NCBI GenBank assembly: GCA_026002835.1
Contig: BPGC01000001.1
Location: forward strand, 186,001 to 250,000
DNA from: Candidatus Nitrosocaldaceae archaeon
GTDB taxonomy: Archaea; Thermoproteota; Nitrososphaeria; Nitrososphaerales; Nitrosocaldaceae
Direction of reading: 5' to 3'
Length of the DNA: 64,000 bases
Shown: one piece after another, positions 28,071 through 37,458 of the stretch
Numbering within the stretch: the first letter of the stretch is position 1
Layout of the letters: each line of letters opens with the position of its first letter
The notes under the pieces: model-generated
Told to the model about the DNA's origin: nothing
Database searches by the model: none
Seen by the model: only the letters and a program-made list of their open reading frames with translations
Made by a program: the position numbers and the translations under genes

Positions 28071-31000
28071 CTACATTACTTCCACAGTCTCAGTTATCTT
28101 TGGTGAGAGAGGTATTGGATTCTCAAAACTCTCCCAAACAAGGATCTCTACTGTGTAGGTGCCAGGTTTCTCTGGAATCCAGGAGAATGCGTTTGTTCTT
28201 TCTTCATTTGGATTTAATGTTCCTTGTGTAAATGATAACATTACTACATTACCGTCCTCATCTGTAACCTTTACTATGTGTATAAAGTCTTGGCTTATAG
28301 TCTGGTTATTTGTTACCTTGCTGCTGACCAATACTTGCTGTCCTACTGTTATCTCTGCAAATGCAGTTCCTAACTCATCTACAAACTCTGGTTCAGATGC
28401 TGGTGCTCTCTCAATTGAGAACTTGCTTATTCCAATAGTAGCAGTTGCATCTAATCTTTGAGTATCTAATGATATTGTAGCATCGGTCTCTTCATCATAA
28501 TCTGCTGGATCTGGTAATGTTCTATCTGTGTATCTAGCAGTTATAGTATCTCCTTCACTTACATGTAATCTAGTTCCACTGCTTACATCACTGCTTAATA
28601 ATACCTCACCAGTAAATACTCCAGTCTTCTCATCAGTCTCTCTTAAGGTTACATCTACTCCTGCTCTATCACTAGTACTCCATACATCAATACTTATTGT
28701 ATCCTCGATATCTGGGTTTGTATTAAGATCTGGATCTACTACTGTTATTACTGCTCTCTCTCCTATATTATAACTATTCTTGTCGAATGATATACTTGCA
28801 TCATTGAATACTATTAATGCTGACTTGCTTAACTCAACATCTCCAGTTGATGTCTCGTATGTTACTCTTACTGCCTTATCTCTTGCTGCTGGTAATACTC
28901 CATCATTCTCACTAGTATTACCATTATCCCATAGGCTTGCATCTAATTGTATACATTCATCCTCTTCTAACATGAATATTCCACTATCTGATGCTGTCTC
29001 TACAAAGCTATTAGTATCACTCTTGAATACATCCTTGAACTCACCTACTTCTACCTCTACCTTAAATAGCTCATCTCTATCATCTGGATCTATATTTGCT
29101 GATTGATCTACTATTGTTACACATACCTCATCAAATGGTGTGTATGTCTCTTTATCAAATATTATCTCTGGTACTCCAGAGACTATATTGACAGTATGCT
29201 CTATAGTCTCTGCACCACCAGCTCCATCAGTTGTATCATCTTCATACTCAAATGTTATCTTATCACTCCTCTCTACAAAGTTCTCATTGATATTCTCTAT
29301 TGTTATCATGAATACACCAGTATTCTCACCAGTCTCTTCTAATTGATCTGGATCTAGACCCATATTACCATCTGCATCACTTACAGTATCCTGTATTGTT
29401 CCTTGTTTCCTAGCATCTACAAATATTGCACTGATATCTGCATTTATTACATCAACACTTTCACTATCTGCATTCCAATCTGGTTCATTTATTGTCAATA
29501 CTATATCATTTCCTAGAACATAAGCAATCATATCTGTGCTTAGTGTTGCTGTAGTACTCCTTATACTTGCAGAGTCATCAGCGTCATCACCATTGCTTGC
29601 TGTATATGTTACCTTTATCTGATAATCATCATCTATTATCCTACCTCCTACCTTAGCTGGTAGTATTATATCTACTTCGAATACTCCAGTATCTCTTCCA
29701 GTCTCTTCTGCGCTTGTATCACTAATTGGTTTGAATTGTACATGCTCTACTTCGTTATCTCCTCCTGCTCTATATATAGCATCTCCATTTTCAGCTTTGT
29801 CCTTATCTGGTAATATTACAAAGTTTTGTGGACCTAGTAATTCTAACTTGAAGTTATTCTCATCTAGTATTATTGTATCTTCGCTATTTGCGTTTGTATT
29901 CTCACTACTATCAGTTATATCTACGTGTATTACTACATTAACTCCAACTTCAACATCATTGGCCTTACTATTCTCTGTATGTACTATTGTTTTATGACTT
30001 GGTGGGTATGAATTCCTATCTAGCGTTACTTCTGGTGCTGCTTTTGATATGGTTATATCTACAGATCTAGTAATGCTTGGATCTTCAGTAAAGTCTTCAT
30101 AATCTATGTTTATCTTATCACCATCATCTAACTCGTTTGGACTTACATCTATATCATCTACACTAATTGTTCCTCTGAATATACCAGTGTTTGTTGCAGC
30201 ATTACCGTCCTCATCTACCTCTGAGAATACTATTGATGGTATGCTATCTATAGGCTTATCAGTAATAGATATTGTTAATTCTCCTAAACCGTTTGCTATT
30301 TTGCCTATAGCATCTCCATCTGCATTAATATTAAAACTTACTGTATGACTATCTCTCTTTGTGCTATCTGTATTAAGATCTCCATCTCTTATTGTAATTT
30401 CAATTTTGCCTGCTACTGTTACTGTATCTTTGTCAGCCTCTATCGTTGCTTCAAAGTGCTGGATCTCTCTTGTTATACTAAACTCTTCTTGTCCTTCTGG
30501 ATCTCCTGCTGGATCTATGTATGTTATAGTTATATCTGGTTCTGCTGCTATATCACTTGCATCTACTTGTATCTCATTACCAACAATTTTGATGTTTTCA
30601 TTTACTCCATTGTCATTAACTACTTTTATTGGTATTCTGTTATTTGTTAAATCTGGTACGAATTCTCCAGTGTTATCTCCAATCTCATCAAAGTCTATGT
30701 TAAGAACTTGACCGTTAATCTCTATACTTCCTGCTGGGAGTGTATCTCCATCACCAGTTCTTATATTTCTATCAGCATCAATAATCTTTATCATCAAACC
30801 ATTTCCTATTGTTAGATCTTCTGTTAATTCAATCTGTCCATCTGTATTCTCTAAATCTACTGACCTTGTTATCTCTCTGTTAGTATCGTCTGGTACACTA
30901 AATGGTGGGTTACCAACTCCATTTCCTACAGCAGTTCCATCAGGATATGTATCAGTTGTTTGATGATACACATCATGATCTATTAAAGTAAGATCTACGC

Positions 31001-31721
31001 TATTTGGAAAATCATCTACTGTTAACTCATTATTAACTGTTATATCTAACTCAAACTCATTAGTATTCTGCCCAGTCTCTTCAAACACTAAACCAGTAAG
31101 ATCTAATGGTAACGTTGCAGTTATTATACCATCAGCAGTAAACTTGTCTATACCAGTTGGATCAAGGTTAGCATCCTGATCTTCTATTGTTAGAGTTATT
31201 ACATTTCCATCTCCTGCTGTAGTTCTATCAAGACTAAAATCTGCGTTAGTGTTATCATATACTATTGTCTTCTCTACACCTGTGTTTGTATGTCTAATTG
31301 TTATCTCATAGCCCTCATCTAGTGCTAAGTCTATATCGCCACCTTCATAAATTCTAACAATTGTAGCACCAGTTGATGGATTCTTTGGATTAGCATCTGT
31401 ATGAGCTGCTATGAATAACTCAAACCTACCAGTATTCTTACCAGTCTCATTTAATATAAATTGTTGAGAATCTATTAGTGTATTACCATTATCATCTTCA
31501 ATATCTATCTCAATATCTGCAGTATCAAAATCATTATCATCATCATTATCATCAGGTGCATTTACAGTAATCTTTACTAATGATGGTCCAAAGAATCGGT
31601 CAGCGCTGCTAGTTATAGTAGCATTCTGAGCCTTAACTTGAATTGGTGTAACCATGGCTACAGTGCTAGTTAATAATATCGCCATTATTCCTAGACTCCA
31701 TGCTATATTTCCTCTATTCAT
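28071..31721 (-). CDS. Major S-layer protein with Ig-like acidic repeats
   Basis: A protein of about 1216 residues, starting MNRGNIAWSLGIMAILLTST, with signal cleavage near VKAQNA. It consists of about eight beta-sandwich repeats of 110-150 residues. Each pairs a DxDxNxD-like motif (IEDQDANLDPTG, IRDGDLNTDST, VDPDLNTNPDIED) with an ETGxNTGxF-like motif (NETGKNTGRFE, EETGENTGVF, ETDEKTGVF). The protein is very acidic and probably binds divalent cations. The C-terminal domain ends VWESFENPIPLSPK with no membrane helix, so anchoring must come from elsewhere. The start at 31721 is preferred over the ATG at 31781 because a TATA box lies between them. Confidence 0.9.
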   Translation of the reverse strand: MNRGNIAWSLGIMAILLTSTVAMVTPIQVKAQNATITSSADRFFGPSLVKITVNAPDDNDDDNDFDTADIEIDIEDDNGNTLIDSQQFILNETGKNTGRFELFIAAHTDANPKNPSTGATIVRIYEGGDIDLALDEGYEITIRHTNTGVEKTIVYDNTNADFSLDRTTAGDGNVITLTIEDQDANLDPTGIDKFTADGIITATLPLDLTGLVFEETGQNTNEFELDITVNNELTVDDFPNSVDLTLIDHDVYHQTTDTYPDGTAVGNGVGNPPFSVPDDTNREITRSVDLENTDGQIELTEDLTIGNGLMIKIIDADRNIRTGDGDTLPAGSIEINGQVLNIDFDEIGDNTGEFVPDLTNNRIPIKVVNDNGVNENIKIVGNEIQVDASDIAAEPDITITYIDPAGDPEGQEEFSITREIQHFEATIEADKDTVTVAGKIEITIRDGDLNTDSTKRDSHTVSFNINADGDAIGKIANGLGELTISITDKPIDSIPSIVFSEVDEDGNAATNTGIFRGTISVDDIDVSPNELDDGDKINIDYEDFTEDPSITRSVDITISKAAPEVTLDRNSYPPSHKTIVHTENSKANDVEVGVNVVIHVDITDSSENTNANSEDTIILDENNFKLELLGPQNFVILPDKDKAENGDAIYRAGGDNEVEHVQFKPISDTSAEETGRDTGVFEVDIILPAKVGGRIIDDDYQIKVTYTASNGDDADDSASIRSTTATLSTDMIAYVLGNDIVLTINEPDWNADSESVDVINADISAIFVDARKQGTIQDTVSDADGNMGLDPDQLEETGENTGVFMITIENINENFVERSDKITFEYEDDTTDGAGGAETIEHTVNIVSGVPEIIFDKETYTPFDEVCVTIVDQSANIDPDDRDELFKVEVEVGEFKDVFKSDTNSFVETASDSGIFMLEEDECIQLDASLWDNGNTSENDGVLPAARDKAVRVTYETSTGDVELSKSALIVFNDASISFDKNSYNIGERAVITVVDPDLNTNPDIEDTISIDVWSTSDRAGVDVTLRETDEKTGVFTGEVLLSSDVSSGTRLHVSEGDTITARYTDRTLPDPADYDEETDATISLDTQRLDATATIGISKFSIERAPASEPEFVDELGTAFAEITVGQQVLVSSKVTNNQTISQDFIHIVKVTDEDGNVVMLSFTQGTLNPNEERTNAFSWIPEKPGTYTVEILVWESFENPIPLSPKITETVEVM

Positions 31722-31749
31722 ATCTGCTCTAACAAGCCTAAGAGAAGCG

Positions 31750-31760
31750 CTATATATAAG
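31750..31760 (-). promoter_or_regulatory. TATA box for the S-layer gene
   Basis: CTTATATATAG on the minus strand is centred about 34 nt before the ATG at 31721, giving a short or absent leader and ruling out the upstream ATG at 31781. Confidence 0.5.
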
Positions 31761-31805
31761 AATTATGAACAAATTATTCATATGATTAGAATTAATAATA
31801 ATTGA

Positions 31806-31934
31806 CTAATACTTGATATTGTATATCTCTCTCAACTTCTTACTATAGCATTTACCACATAGATAACCTTTGATATCATACTTCTCAAGTTTGTAAGGAA
31901 AGGTTACCTCTTTATTGCATAAAGAGCATCTCAT
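31806..31934 (-). CDS. Small zinc-ribbon protein
   Basis: A 42-residue protein, MRCSLCNKEVTFPYKLEKYD then IKGYLCGKCYSKKLREIYNI. Two CxxC knuckles 20 residues apart form a typical zinc ribbon with a basic tail. The N-terminal ribbon of the tRNA thiolase at 60749 is built similarly, but no further family assignment is possible. It sits between the S-layer gene and the MoaD-E1 fusion on the same strand. Confidence 0.75.
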   Translation of the reverse strand: MRCSLCNKEVTFPYKLEKYDIKGYLCGKCYSKKLREIYNIKY

Positions 31935-31971
31935 AGATTAGCAGAATAATAACTTAAATATAAATTGAAAG

Positions 31972-33297
31972 TTAGTTGCCATTAACAAGTTCTTTATATA
32001 TCTTCATTGCATCGTCTTCACTCTTTGCTCCTACTATAACTGCTGCTCCGCTCTTTAACAAACTTACTGACACTTTATACTTCTTATTTAACATAGTAAC
32101 TCCCATATCTCCTTTACTCTGTATATTATATCCATTTGCATTTGCTTTACTGCTTATACTAGCAATATCTATCTCTTGTAACTTTACTGGTGTTATTGAA
32201 TAAGTTCTCTTGCCCATATCCCTACCACATAACTCTTCTATAAGCAGATTATCGTTAATAGTTTGTATTTCTATATTCTTTGAACATGACTTACACTCTG
32301 GATTTCTCTTCACATCTAATATATCAAATGTAAGATCTGTCAAGTCAAAGTATAACAGTTTATTAACCAATGATGGTTTATTATTGACAATTATCTTTAC
32401 AGCCTCAGATACTTCGATTGCAGATATTATTGATAATACTGATGGATGTACACCTTCAGTGCTACAAGTAGGCATCTCTTCTTCTACCAATGAAGGAAAG
32501 ATGCATCTTAAGCAAGCGGATTGATAAGGAAGGATTGTACAAGCAGAGCCTAACATTCCTATTGCTCCTCCATATACATATGGTATCTTATAATACAAGC
32601 ATGCATCATTTAATGCATATCTTGCTAGTATACTATCTAACCCATCTATAACAATATCACAATCCTTTACCACTTCTAAAGCAGTATTCTCGTTTATTGA
32701 TACTGGTATGGCTTCGATCTCAACCTTTGGATTTATCTTCCTCAACTTTTCAGCAGCGGCTTCTACCTTAACCTTTCCTATATCCTCTTCAGTATACAAT
32801 GTCTGCCTATGCAAGTTTGATATCTCAACTACATCTCTATCAATTATCCTTAGATGCCCAATACCCATAGCTGTTAGTTGCGTTGCTATTGGTGAACCTA
32901 AACCTCCAACTCCAACTACACATATCCTAGCATCTCTTAACTTTAATTGCCCATCATAGCCTATCCCTTCAAGCATTATCTGTCTAGAGTATCGCTCTAA
33001 CTCTTCTCTACTAAACTCAGATCCACCAGCAACTGCTGGTAAGATAACGATCTCATCTCCATCTTTCAATTCTGTATCTAAACCACCAGTAAAGCGCATA
33101 TTCTTTCCATTTATGTATATATTAATTAGTGATCTAGGTTTACCATCGCTATCAAATACTTTTCTCTTAAAATCATTCCCTAATTCATTGATCAGATTAT
33201 TCAAAGCATCGTTTAATGTATTAGCATTTACCTTAACCTTCTTCTCCCCTTCTCCTCTATTCAATGCTGATGGTATTACTATCTGAACGTCTGCCAT
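31972..33297 (-). CDS. MoaD/ThiS-E1 (ThiF/MoeB-like) fusion
   Basis: A 441-residue protein. Residues 1-94 are a ubiquitin-like MoaD/ThiS domain ending in DGDEIVILPAVAGG. It runs directly into an E1-like adenylyltransferase: RYSRQIMLEGIGYDGQLKL, ICVVGVGGLGSPIATQL (nucleotide site), RIIDRDVVEISNLHRQTLYT, and zinc cysteines CLRC and CKSC, with a possible catalytic Cys in EMPTCSTEGVHPS. A C-terminal domain of about 90 residues follows. It would activate a sulfur-carrier C-terminus for cofactor or tRNA thiolation; the carrier's own Gly-Gly is buried in the fusion. It lies 4 nt after the threonine synthase-like gene. Confidence 0.9.
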   Translation of the reverse strand: MADVQIVIPSALNRGEGEKKVKVNANTLNDALNNLINELGNDFKRKVFDSDGKPRSLINIYINGKNMRFTGGLDTELKDGDEIVILPAVAGGSEFSREELERYSRQIMLEGIGYDGQLKLRDARICVVGVGGLGSPIATQLTAMGIGHLRIIDRDVVEISNLHRQTLYTEEDIGKVKVEAAAEKLRKINPKVEIEAIPVSINENTALEVVKDCDIVIDGLDSILARYALNDACLYYKIPYVYGGAIGMLGSACTILPYQSACLRCIFPSLVEEEMPTCSTEGVHPSVLSIISAIEVSEAVKIIVNNKPSLVNKLLYFDLTDLTFDILDVKRNPECKSCSKNIEIQTINDNLLIEELCGRDMGKRTYSITPVKLQEIDIASISSKANANGYNIQSKGDMGVTMLNKKYKVSVSLLKSGAAVIVGAKSEDDAMKIYKELVNGN

Positions 33298-33301
33298 GTT
33301 C

Positions 33302-34528
33302 TCACCTTATCATACTCGATATTACCTCTATATCAGGCTTTACTATATTTATCCTTGGTATCGCATTTATTATTGCTTCTGTTGTCTTTAATCCATTGCC
33401 AGTAACATAACAAACTATAGTCTGATCTTTATCTATCTTATTATCATCGATCAATCGTTTAAGTGTAGCGATAGCAACTCCTCCAGCAGGTTCTGTGAAT
33501 ATGCCTTCAGTCTTTGCTAATAATAATATAGCATCTATTATCTCTTTATCGTCTGGATCTTCTGCAAACCCATTATACTGCTTTAACCTTCTTAAAGCGT
33601 ATAACCCATCTCCTGGCTCTCCTATTGCCAGGCTTTTTGCAATTGTATTTGGATGCTCAACTGGTATTATCTCATCTCTATTGCTCTTGAAAGCATCTAC
33701 TACTGGTGCGCACCCTTTGCCTTGTGCAGCAGTAACATGCATATTACTAAGATCATTTATTAATCCTAACTCTTCCAACTCTTCAAACCCTTTACATATA
33801 GCATTAAGCATAGCGCCACTAGCAACTGGTATTATCAGATGATCTGGAACTTGCCATGATAACTGCTCAGCAACCTCAAATGCTAACGTTTTTGAACCTT
33901 CAACGTAATATGGTCTCATGTTTATATTTACTATGCCAATACCTCTAGCATCTCCTATCTGTGCGGCAACTCTATTTGCATCATCATAAGTTCCAGCTAT
34001 TGCTATAAACTCTGCTCCATATGCTAAAGCTTGAGCAATCTTCGCTTCTTCAATATCACTAGGTGCAAATATGTAGCAAGGAAGGTTTGCTTTAGCAGCA
34101 TGTGCTGCAGTAGCACTTGCTAGATTCCCAGTAGATGCACAACCAACATACTTTAGATTAAACTCTTTTGCTTTTGATACAGCTACTCCAGCAGGTCTAT
34201 CTTTGAATGAGAACGATGGATTCACACTATCATTCTTTATGTATAAATTCTTCAAGCCTAATACTGATCCTAGCCTATCTGCTCTTTGCAATGGAGTAAA
34301 GCCAGCATGAAGGTTTACTATATTATTCTTATCTTCAATAGGCAAGAGTTCAAAGTATCTCCAATATGTCTTCTCTCTATCTGCAAATGTATCTCTAGTT
34401 ATCTTTTGACTAGCATACATAACATCTAACGGACCAAAGCATTCTTCACAGATATAGCGCATGCTAGGTTCATACTCTTTCTTACATTCTCTACATCTTA
34501 AACTTCTTATCTTCACATCTATCACCAC
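33302..34528 (-). CDS. thrC: Threonine synthase (PLP fold type II)
   Basis: A 408-residue enzyme that converts O-phosphohomoserine to threonine. The N-terminus has a rubredoxin-like ribbon (CRECKKEYEPSMRYICEEC), usual in archaeal threonine synthases. The PLP lysine is in SFSFKDRPAGVAVSKA, and CASTGNLASATAAHAAKA and VASGAMLNAICKGF are cofactor-contact segments. The start is GTG at 34528. It is followed after 4 nt by the MoaD-E1 fusion; in mycobacteria a PLP cysteine synthase is likewise linked to a MoaD-like sulfur carrier, so a sulfur-related PLP reaction is an alternative to threonine synthesis. Confidence 0.85.
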   Translation of the reverse strand: MVIDVKIRSLRCRECKKEYEPSMRYICEECFGPLDVMYASQKITRDTFADREKTYWRYFELLPIEDKNNIVNLHAGFTPLQRADRLGSVLGLKNLYIKNDSVNPSFSFKDRPAGVAVSKAKEFNLKYVGCASTGNLASATAAHAAKANLPCYIFAPSDIEEAKIAQALAYGAEFIAIAGTYDDANRVAAQIGDARGIGIVNINMRPYYVEGSKTLAFEVAEQLSWQVPDHLIIPVASGAMLNAICKGFEELEELGLINDLSNMHVTAAQGKGCAPVVDAFKSNRDEIIPVEHPNTIAKSLAIGEPGDGLYALRRLKQYNGFAEDPDDKEIIDAILLLAKTEGIFTEPAGGVAIATLKRLIDDNKIDKDQTIVCYVTGNGLKTTEAIINAIPRINIVKPDIEVISSMIR

Positions 34529-34558
34529 ACATTATTATTAAATAAACATCGCTATCAT

Positions 34559-34581
34559 AAAGTTTAGTATTATTAAACTTT
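34559..34581. repeat. Perfect 8-bp inverted repeat upstream of thrC
   Basis: AAAGTTTA and TAAACTTT flank a 7-nt loop. The dyad lies about 10 nt upstream of a TATA-like TTTATTTAA (34540-34548) of the minus-strand thrC gene, where an operator could sit. It is AT-rich and short, so chance is possible. The rest of the gap 34529-34695 shows no gene. Confidence 0.35.
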
Positions 34582-34695
34582 TGGTCCTTTATAATATAGT
34601 GAGAATTAATTTTATGCCATATCATTTATCAATAACGCACCTCTTATGATGGTTATAAATTATTACTAGTTATAAATTTTATTAAAAAGTTGGTT

Positions 34696-35031
34696 TTAGA
34701 CTTGAAACTTTAACTCGTTATGGAAGCATGTTCTATTGCCAGTATGACATGCGGGGCCAGATGGTTTTACTAGATATAATATGGCATCTGAATCACAATC
34801 ATACATTATCTTTTGAACGTATTGAACATTACCAGACTCTTCACCTTTCATCCATAGTTTATTCCTAGATCTGCTCCAGAACCATGCCTTCTTTGTCTTT
34901 ATAGTTAGATCTAATGCTTCTTTATTAGCATATGCTAGCATCAATACATCCTTATTCTCGGCATCTTGGACTATTACTGGTATCAAGCCTCCAGCCTTTT
35001 CAAAGTTTATCATGCTCATAGTATTCATCAT
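34696..35031 (-). CDS. hisI: Phosphoribosyl-AMP cyclohydrolase
   Basis: A 111-residue enzyme for the third step of histidine synthesis. Motifs are [36 protein letters not shown], and the zinc/magnesium ligands in [20 protein letters not shown] with HTGNRTCF. Several ATG codons lie at the start ([15 protein letters not shown]); any of the first three could be used. There is no HisE (PRA-PH) extension. It lies 3 kb from the hisFAHB block, separated by other genes and relics. Confidence 0.95.
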   Translation of the reverse strand: MMNTMSMINFEKAGGLIPVIVQDAENKDVLMLAYANKEALDLTIKTKKAWFWSRSRNKLWMKGEESGNVQYVQKIMYDCDSDAILYLVKPSGPACHTGNRTCFHNELKFQV

Positions 35032-35050
35032 AACATTATAAGATATAATC

Positions 35051-35782
35051 TTAATGGTTTGATAAGAAGAATAATGCTGTTAATGAACCAATAGTGAATA
35101 CTATACCAGACCATTCTGGTATTATATCTATTGCCGATATATTCTCATAAATTAATAACATTGCTAAGCCTAATGTAGATATACTAAGCAGATACGATGA
35201 TCTTAGATATAACCTATTATTTAATCTATTAAAGAATTGTCTAAGGAGCATGCTATCTAGAGTGTCTAGAGTTATCATTCCTATTGCAAATATGCTTGTA
35301 AGGATCAGTGCTACTTCTAAGCCTAAAGTTAATGATGTTATAGATAATGCTATTGCAGATATCTGTGTTGCTGTATCAAATGCTAGACCAAATATAATGC
35401 CAGTAATTGTTGCAGATAGTAATGGTGATACCTTTAATCTATATATTATCTTGTTTGATAATATACTAGGCCAATTCTTACCATGTCTTCTTAATGAGTA
35501 TATGTTTATAATGCTTAACAATACAAGCATAGCAATACCAAATAATGAACCTATAGATGCTATACTCTCTACCCTTATATCTTGTATTATTAATATTATC
35601 ATAAATATCTCAGCAATAACTGCTAACGTATGACCAGAACTGAACGCTAAACCAATCCATCTAGATCTAGGCTTATTATATAATCTAACTAGATTATCAA
35701 TTGCTGTTATATGATCTATATCTAAAGCATGTCTAAAGCCTAGAAATAGCATAATAGGTATTAATGTTATTATTTCTAACAT
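35051..35782 (-). CDS. NiCoT-type nickel/cobalt permease
   Basis: A 243-residue protein with about seven membrane helices. The NiCoT signature is present as [15 protein letters not shown] (canonical RHAxDADHI), with [22 protein letters not shown] and [12 protein letters not shown] as motifs 2 to 4. It imports Ni2+ or Co2+; in this organism nickel for urease or cobalt for cobalamin would be plausible demands. It is shorter than typical (about 330 residues) and Asp replaces an Ala-Asp position in the first motif. It ends 20 nt before hisI on the same strand. Confidence 0.85.
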   Translation of the reverse strand: MLEIITLIPIMLFLGFRHALDIDHITAIDNLVRLYNKPRSRWIGLAFSSGHTLAVIAEIFMIILIIQDIRVESIASIGSLFGIAMLVLLSIINIYSLRRHGKNWPSILSNKIIYRLKVSPLLSATITGIIFGLAFDTATQISAIALSITSLTLGLEVALILTSIFAIGMITLDTLDSMLLRQFFNRLNNRLYLRSSYLLSISTLGLAMLLIYENISAIDIIPEWSGIVFTIGSLTALFFLSNH

Positions 35783-35833
35783 TATTATTGATCGATAGCA
35801 AGTAATATTAATACTTTATATCCTTCTTTACAT

Positions 35834-36817
35834 ATGCTATACTTTACAAGTCCAATAGGATTAGGGCATGCTAGTAGAGATATAGCTATAGCATCTGCAT
35901 TTAATGCTAGATTTGTAACTGGAGAGCCAGCATATACCCATCTCAAATCAAATGGTTTTGAAGCAGTTAATGCTTATAGAAGGATAGATATAAAGACTGA
36001 ACATGGATCATTTGTTAATAAACTCTCATGGATACTAGATTATATCTCTTATTATAGAGAGTGTAAAGAGATAGCATCTATGATAATAAAAGAGTATAAC
36101 CCTGATCTAATAATATCTGATGAGGATTTTGCTGCTATATCTGTAAGTAATTGTAAGAAGGTATTGATAACTGATATATTTGAGAGTAGGTTCTTGAACG
36201 GTTTAGGTTCATTATTAGAAAGAAGCATGAATAAAAGGTTAAAGAAGATAATTGCTAGTGCTGATATTGTTATCGCTCCTATGCATGGAGATGATCATGA
36301 TAATATAGTTTACACTGGACCTATTGTTAGGAAGATAGATAAAAGTAGAGATGAATTGAGGAGAGAGTTTGGGTTTGATGGAAAGGTAATAATTGCTTGC
36401 ATAGGAGGAACCTCAGCTGGCAAGTTCTTACTAGATGCTATTATCAAGGCATATGATGTTATTAAAGATAGAGCAAGATTGATAATAGTTGCTGGTCCAT
36501 CTTTGGATTATAATGCTGATGTTGAGCATTATTCATATGTTAAGAATCTGCATGAGATGATCTATGCTGCTGATCTCTTGATCTCCTTAGCAGGAAGATC
36601 TACAATAGATGAGGCTAAGGTTTATGGCACACCATCTATCTTCATACCAATCAAAGGACATTTTGAGCAAGAGGCTAATGCTATGGAAGAAGGGTTTAGA
36701 TTTGATGATATAAATAGATTGGATGAATTGATCCTAGAATATCTTGAGAAAGATAGATGCATCAGAGCAGAGAATGGAGTTGATAAGGCTATAAATGTTA
36801 TAAAGAGCATAATATAA
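35834..36817 (+). CDS. GT-B glycosyltransferase (MurG-like)
   Basis: A 327-residue soluble protein. The N-terminus MLYFTSPIGLGHASRDIAIA is the glycine-rich acceptor-side motif of MurG-like GT-B enzymes; the C-terminal half has VIIACIGGTSAGKFLLDA, ADLLISLAGRSTIDEAKVYG and PSIFIPIKGHFEQEANA, the nucleotide-sugar binding region with the E-Q/N-A motif. Donor and acceptor are unknown; envelope glycan or lipid glycosylation is likely. It diverges from the nickel permease gene and is followed by decayed DNA. Confidence 0.8.
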   Translation: MLYFTSPIGLGHASRDIAIASAFNARFVTGEPAYTHLKSNGFEAVNAYRRIDIKTEHGSFVNKLSWILDYISYYRECKEIASMIIKEYNPDLIISDEDFAAISVSNCKKVLITDIFESRFLNGLGSLLERSMNKRLKKIIASADIVIAPMHGDDHDNIVYTGPIVRKIDKSRDELRREFGFDGKVIIACIGGTSAGKFLLDAIIKAYDVIKDRARLIIVAGPSLDYNADVEHYSYVKNLHEMIYAADLLISLAGRSTIDEAKVYGTPSIFIPIKGHFEQEANAMEEGFRFDDINRLDELILEYLEKDRCIRAENGVDKAINVIKSII

Positions 36818-36828
36818 CTTAATATATT

Positions 36829-37368
36829 ATGCATAGTAAGACTATAATGAAAGAAGATATTAATAATGAGTTTATTGAATTTATAAATAAATGTAAAACT
36901 GCTACACTCGAAGATTTATGTAAATTGCTTGAATATAAACTTAATAGTTTGCAAATACAACATTATTTGCTACTGGGATTGCTATTGCGATAGCGGTCGC
37001 TATTATTATAACAGATGTAGATATACCAATAAGTAATCTAATTGGTCTTGACATTAATAAAGTACTACTCGGATTATCTTTGTAGTATTTTTAATAATAA
37101 AAGAAAGACTCTATAAACCACAGAAATTGAATAGAAAAATACTGAAACAAGTATTTGATGATTATCACAATGCTAAGAAAAAGCTTTTGAATATGTATGA
37201 ATATAAACGAGTTAGTTTTAATGAACTTTAATTATTTGAAAGAAGGATGGAATATAATAACACAGTCAGATAAGCAATTCTTAATGAGAAGAAAGTTATG
37301 AATTTGATAATCTAATTATATTTTCATATAAATCAAAAAATGTTATACAAAGATATAGCAAAAGATAA
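36829..37368 (+). pseudogene. Decayed membrane-protein gene
   Basis: Pieces in different frames make one protein: MHSKTIMKEDINNEFIEFIN and TATLEDLCKLLEYKLNSLQ; then TTLFATGIAIAIAVAIIITD (a membrane helix) and IPISNLIGLDINKVLLGLSL; then VVFLIIKERLYKPQKLNRKI and KQVFDDYHNAKKKLLNMYEY; then LKEGWNIITQSDKQFLMRRK; then EFDNLIIFSYKSKNVIQRYS. Three or four frameshifts or stops separate them. The intact ancestor would have had two adjacent membrane helices and a cytoplasmic tail. I do not recognise the family. It lies immediately after the glycosyltransferase gene. Confidence 0.6.
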
Positions 37369-37458
37369 TATATAAATAGTTTGCAGACTAAGAATTGATG
37401 AAGAATTGAATGTTATAATTGTAACTGAACCAACTTTTAGCATTGAATTTAGTCTTTG

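Noticed and set aside
29731..30711. Long frames on the plus strand opposite the S-layer gene
   Set aside because: They mirror the repetitive minus-strand gene, lack domains and have Ser/Leu/Ile-rich composition typical of antisense frames.
31721..31781. Longer S-layer start at ATG 31781
   Set aside because: The TATA box at 31750-31760 lies downstream of that ATG and the signal peptide begins at 31721.
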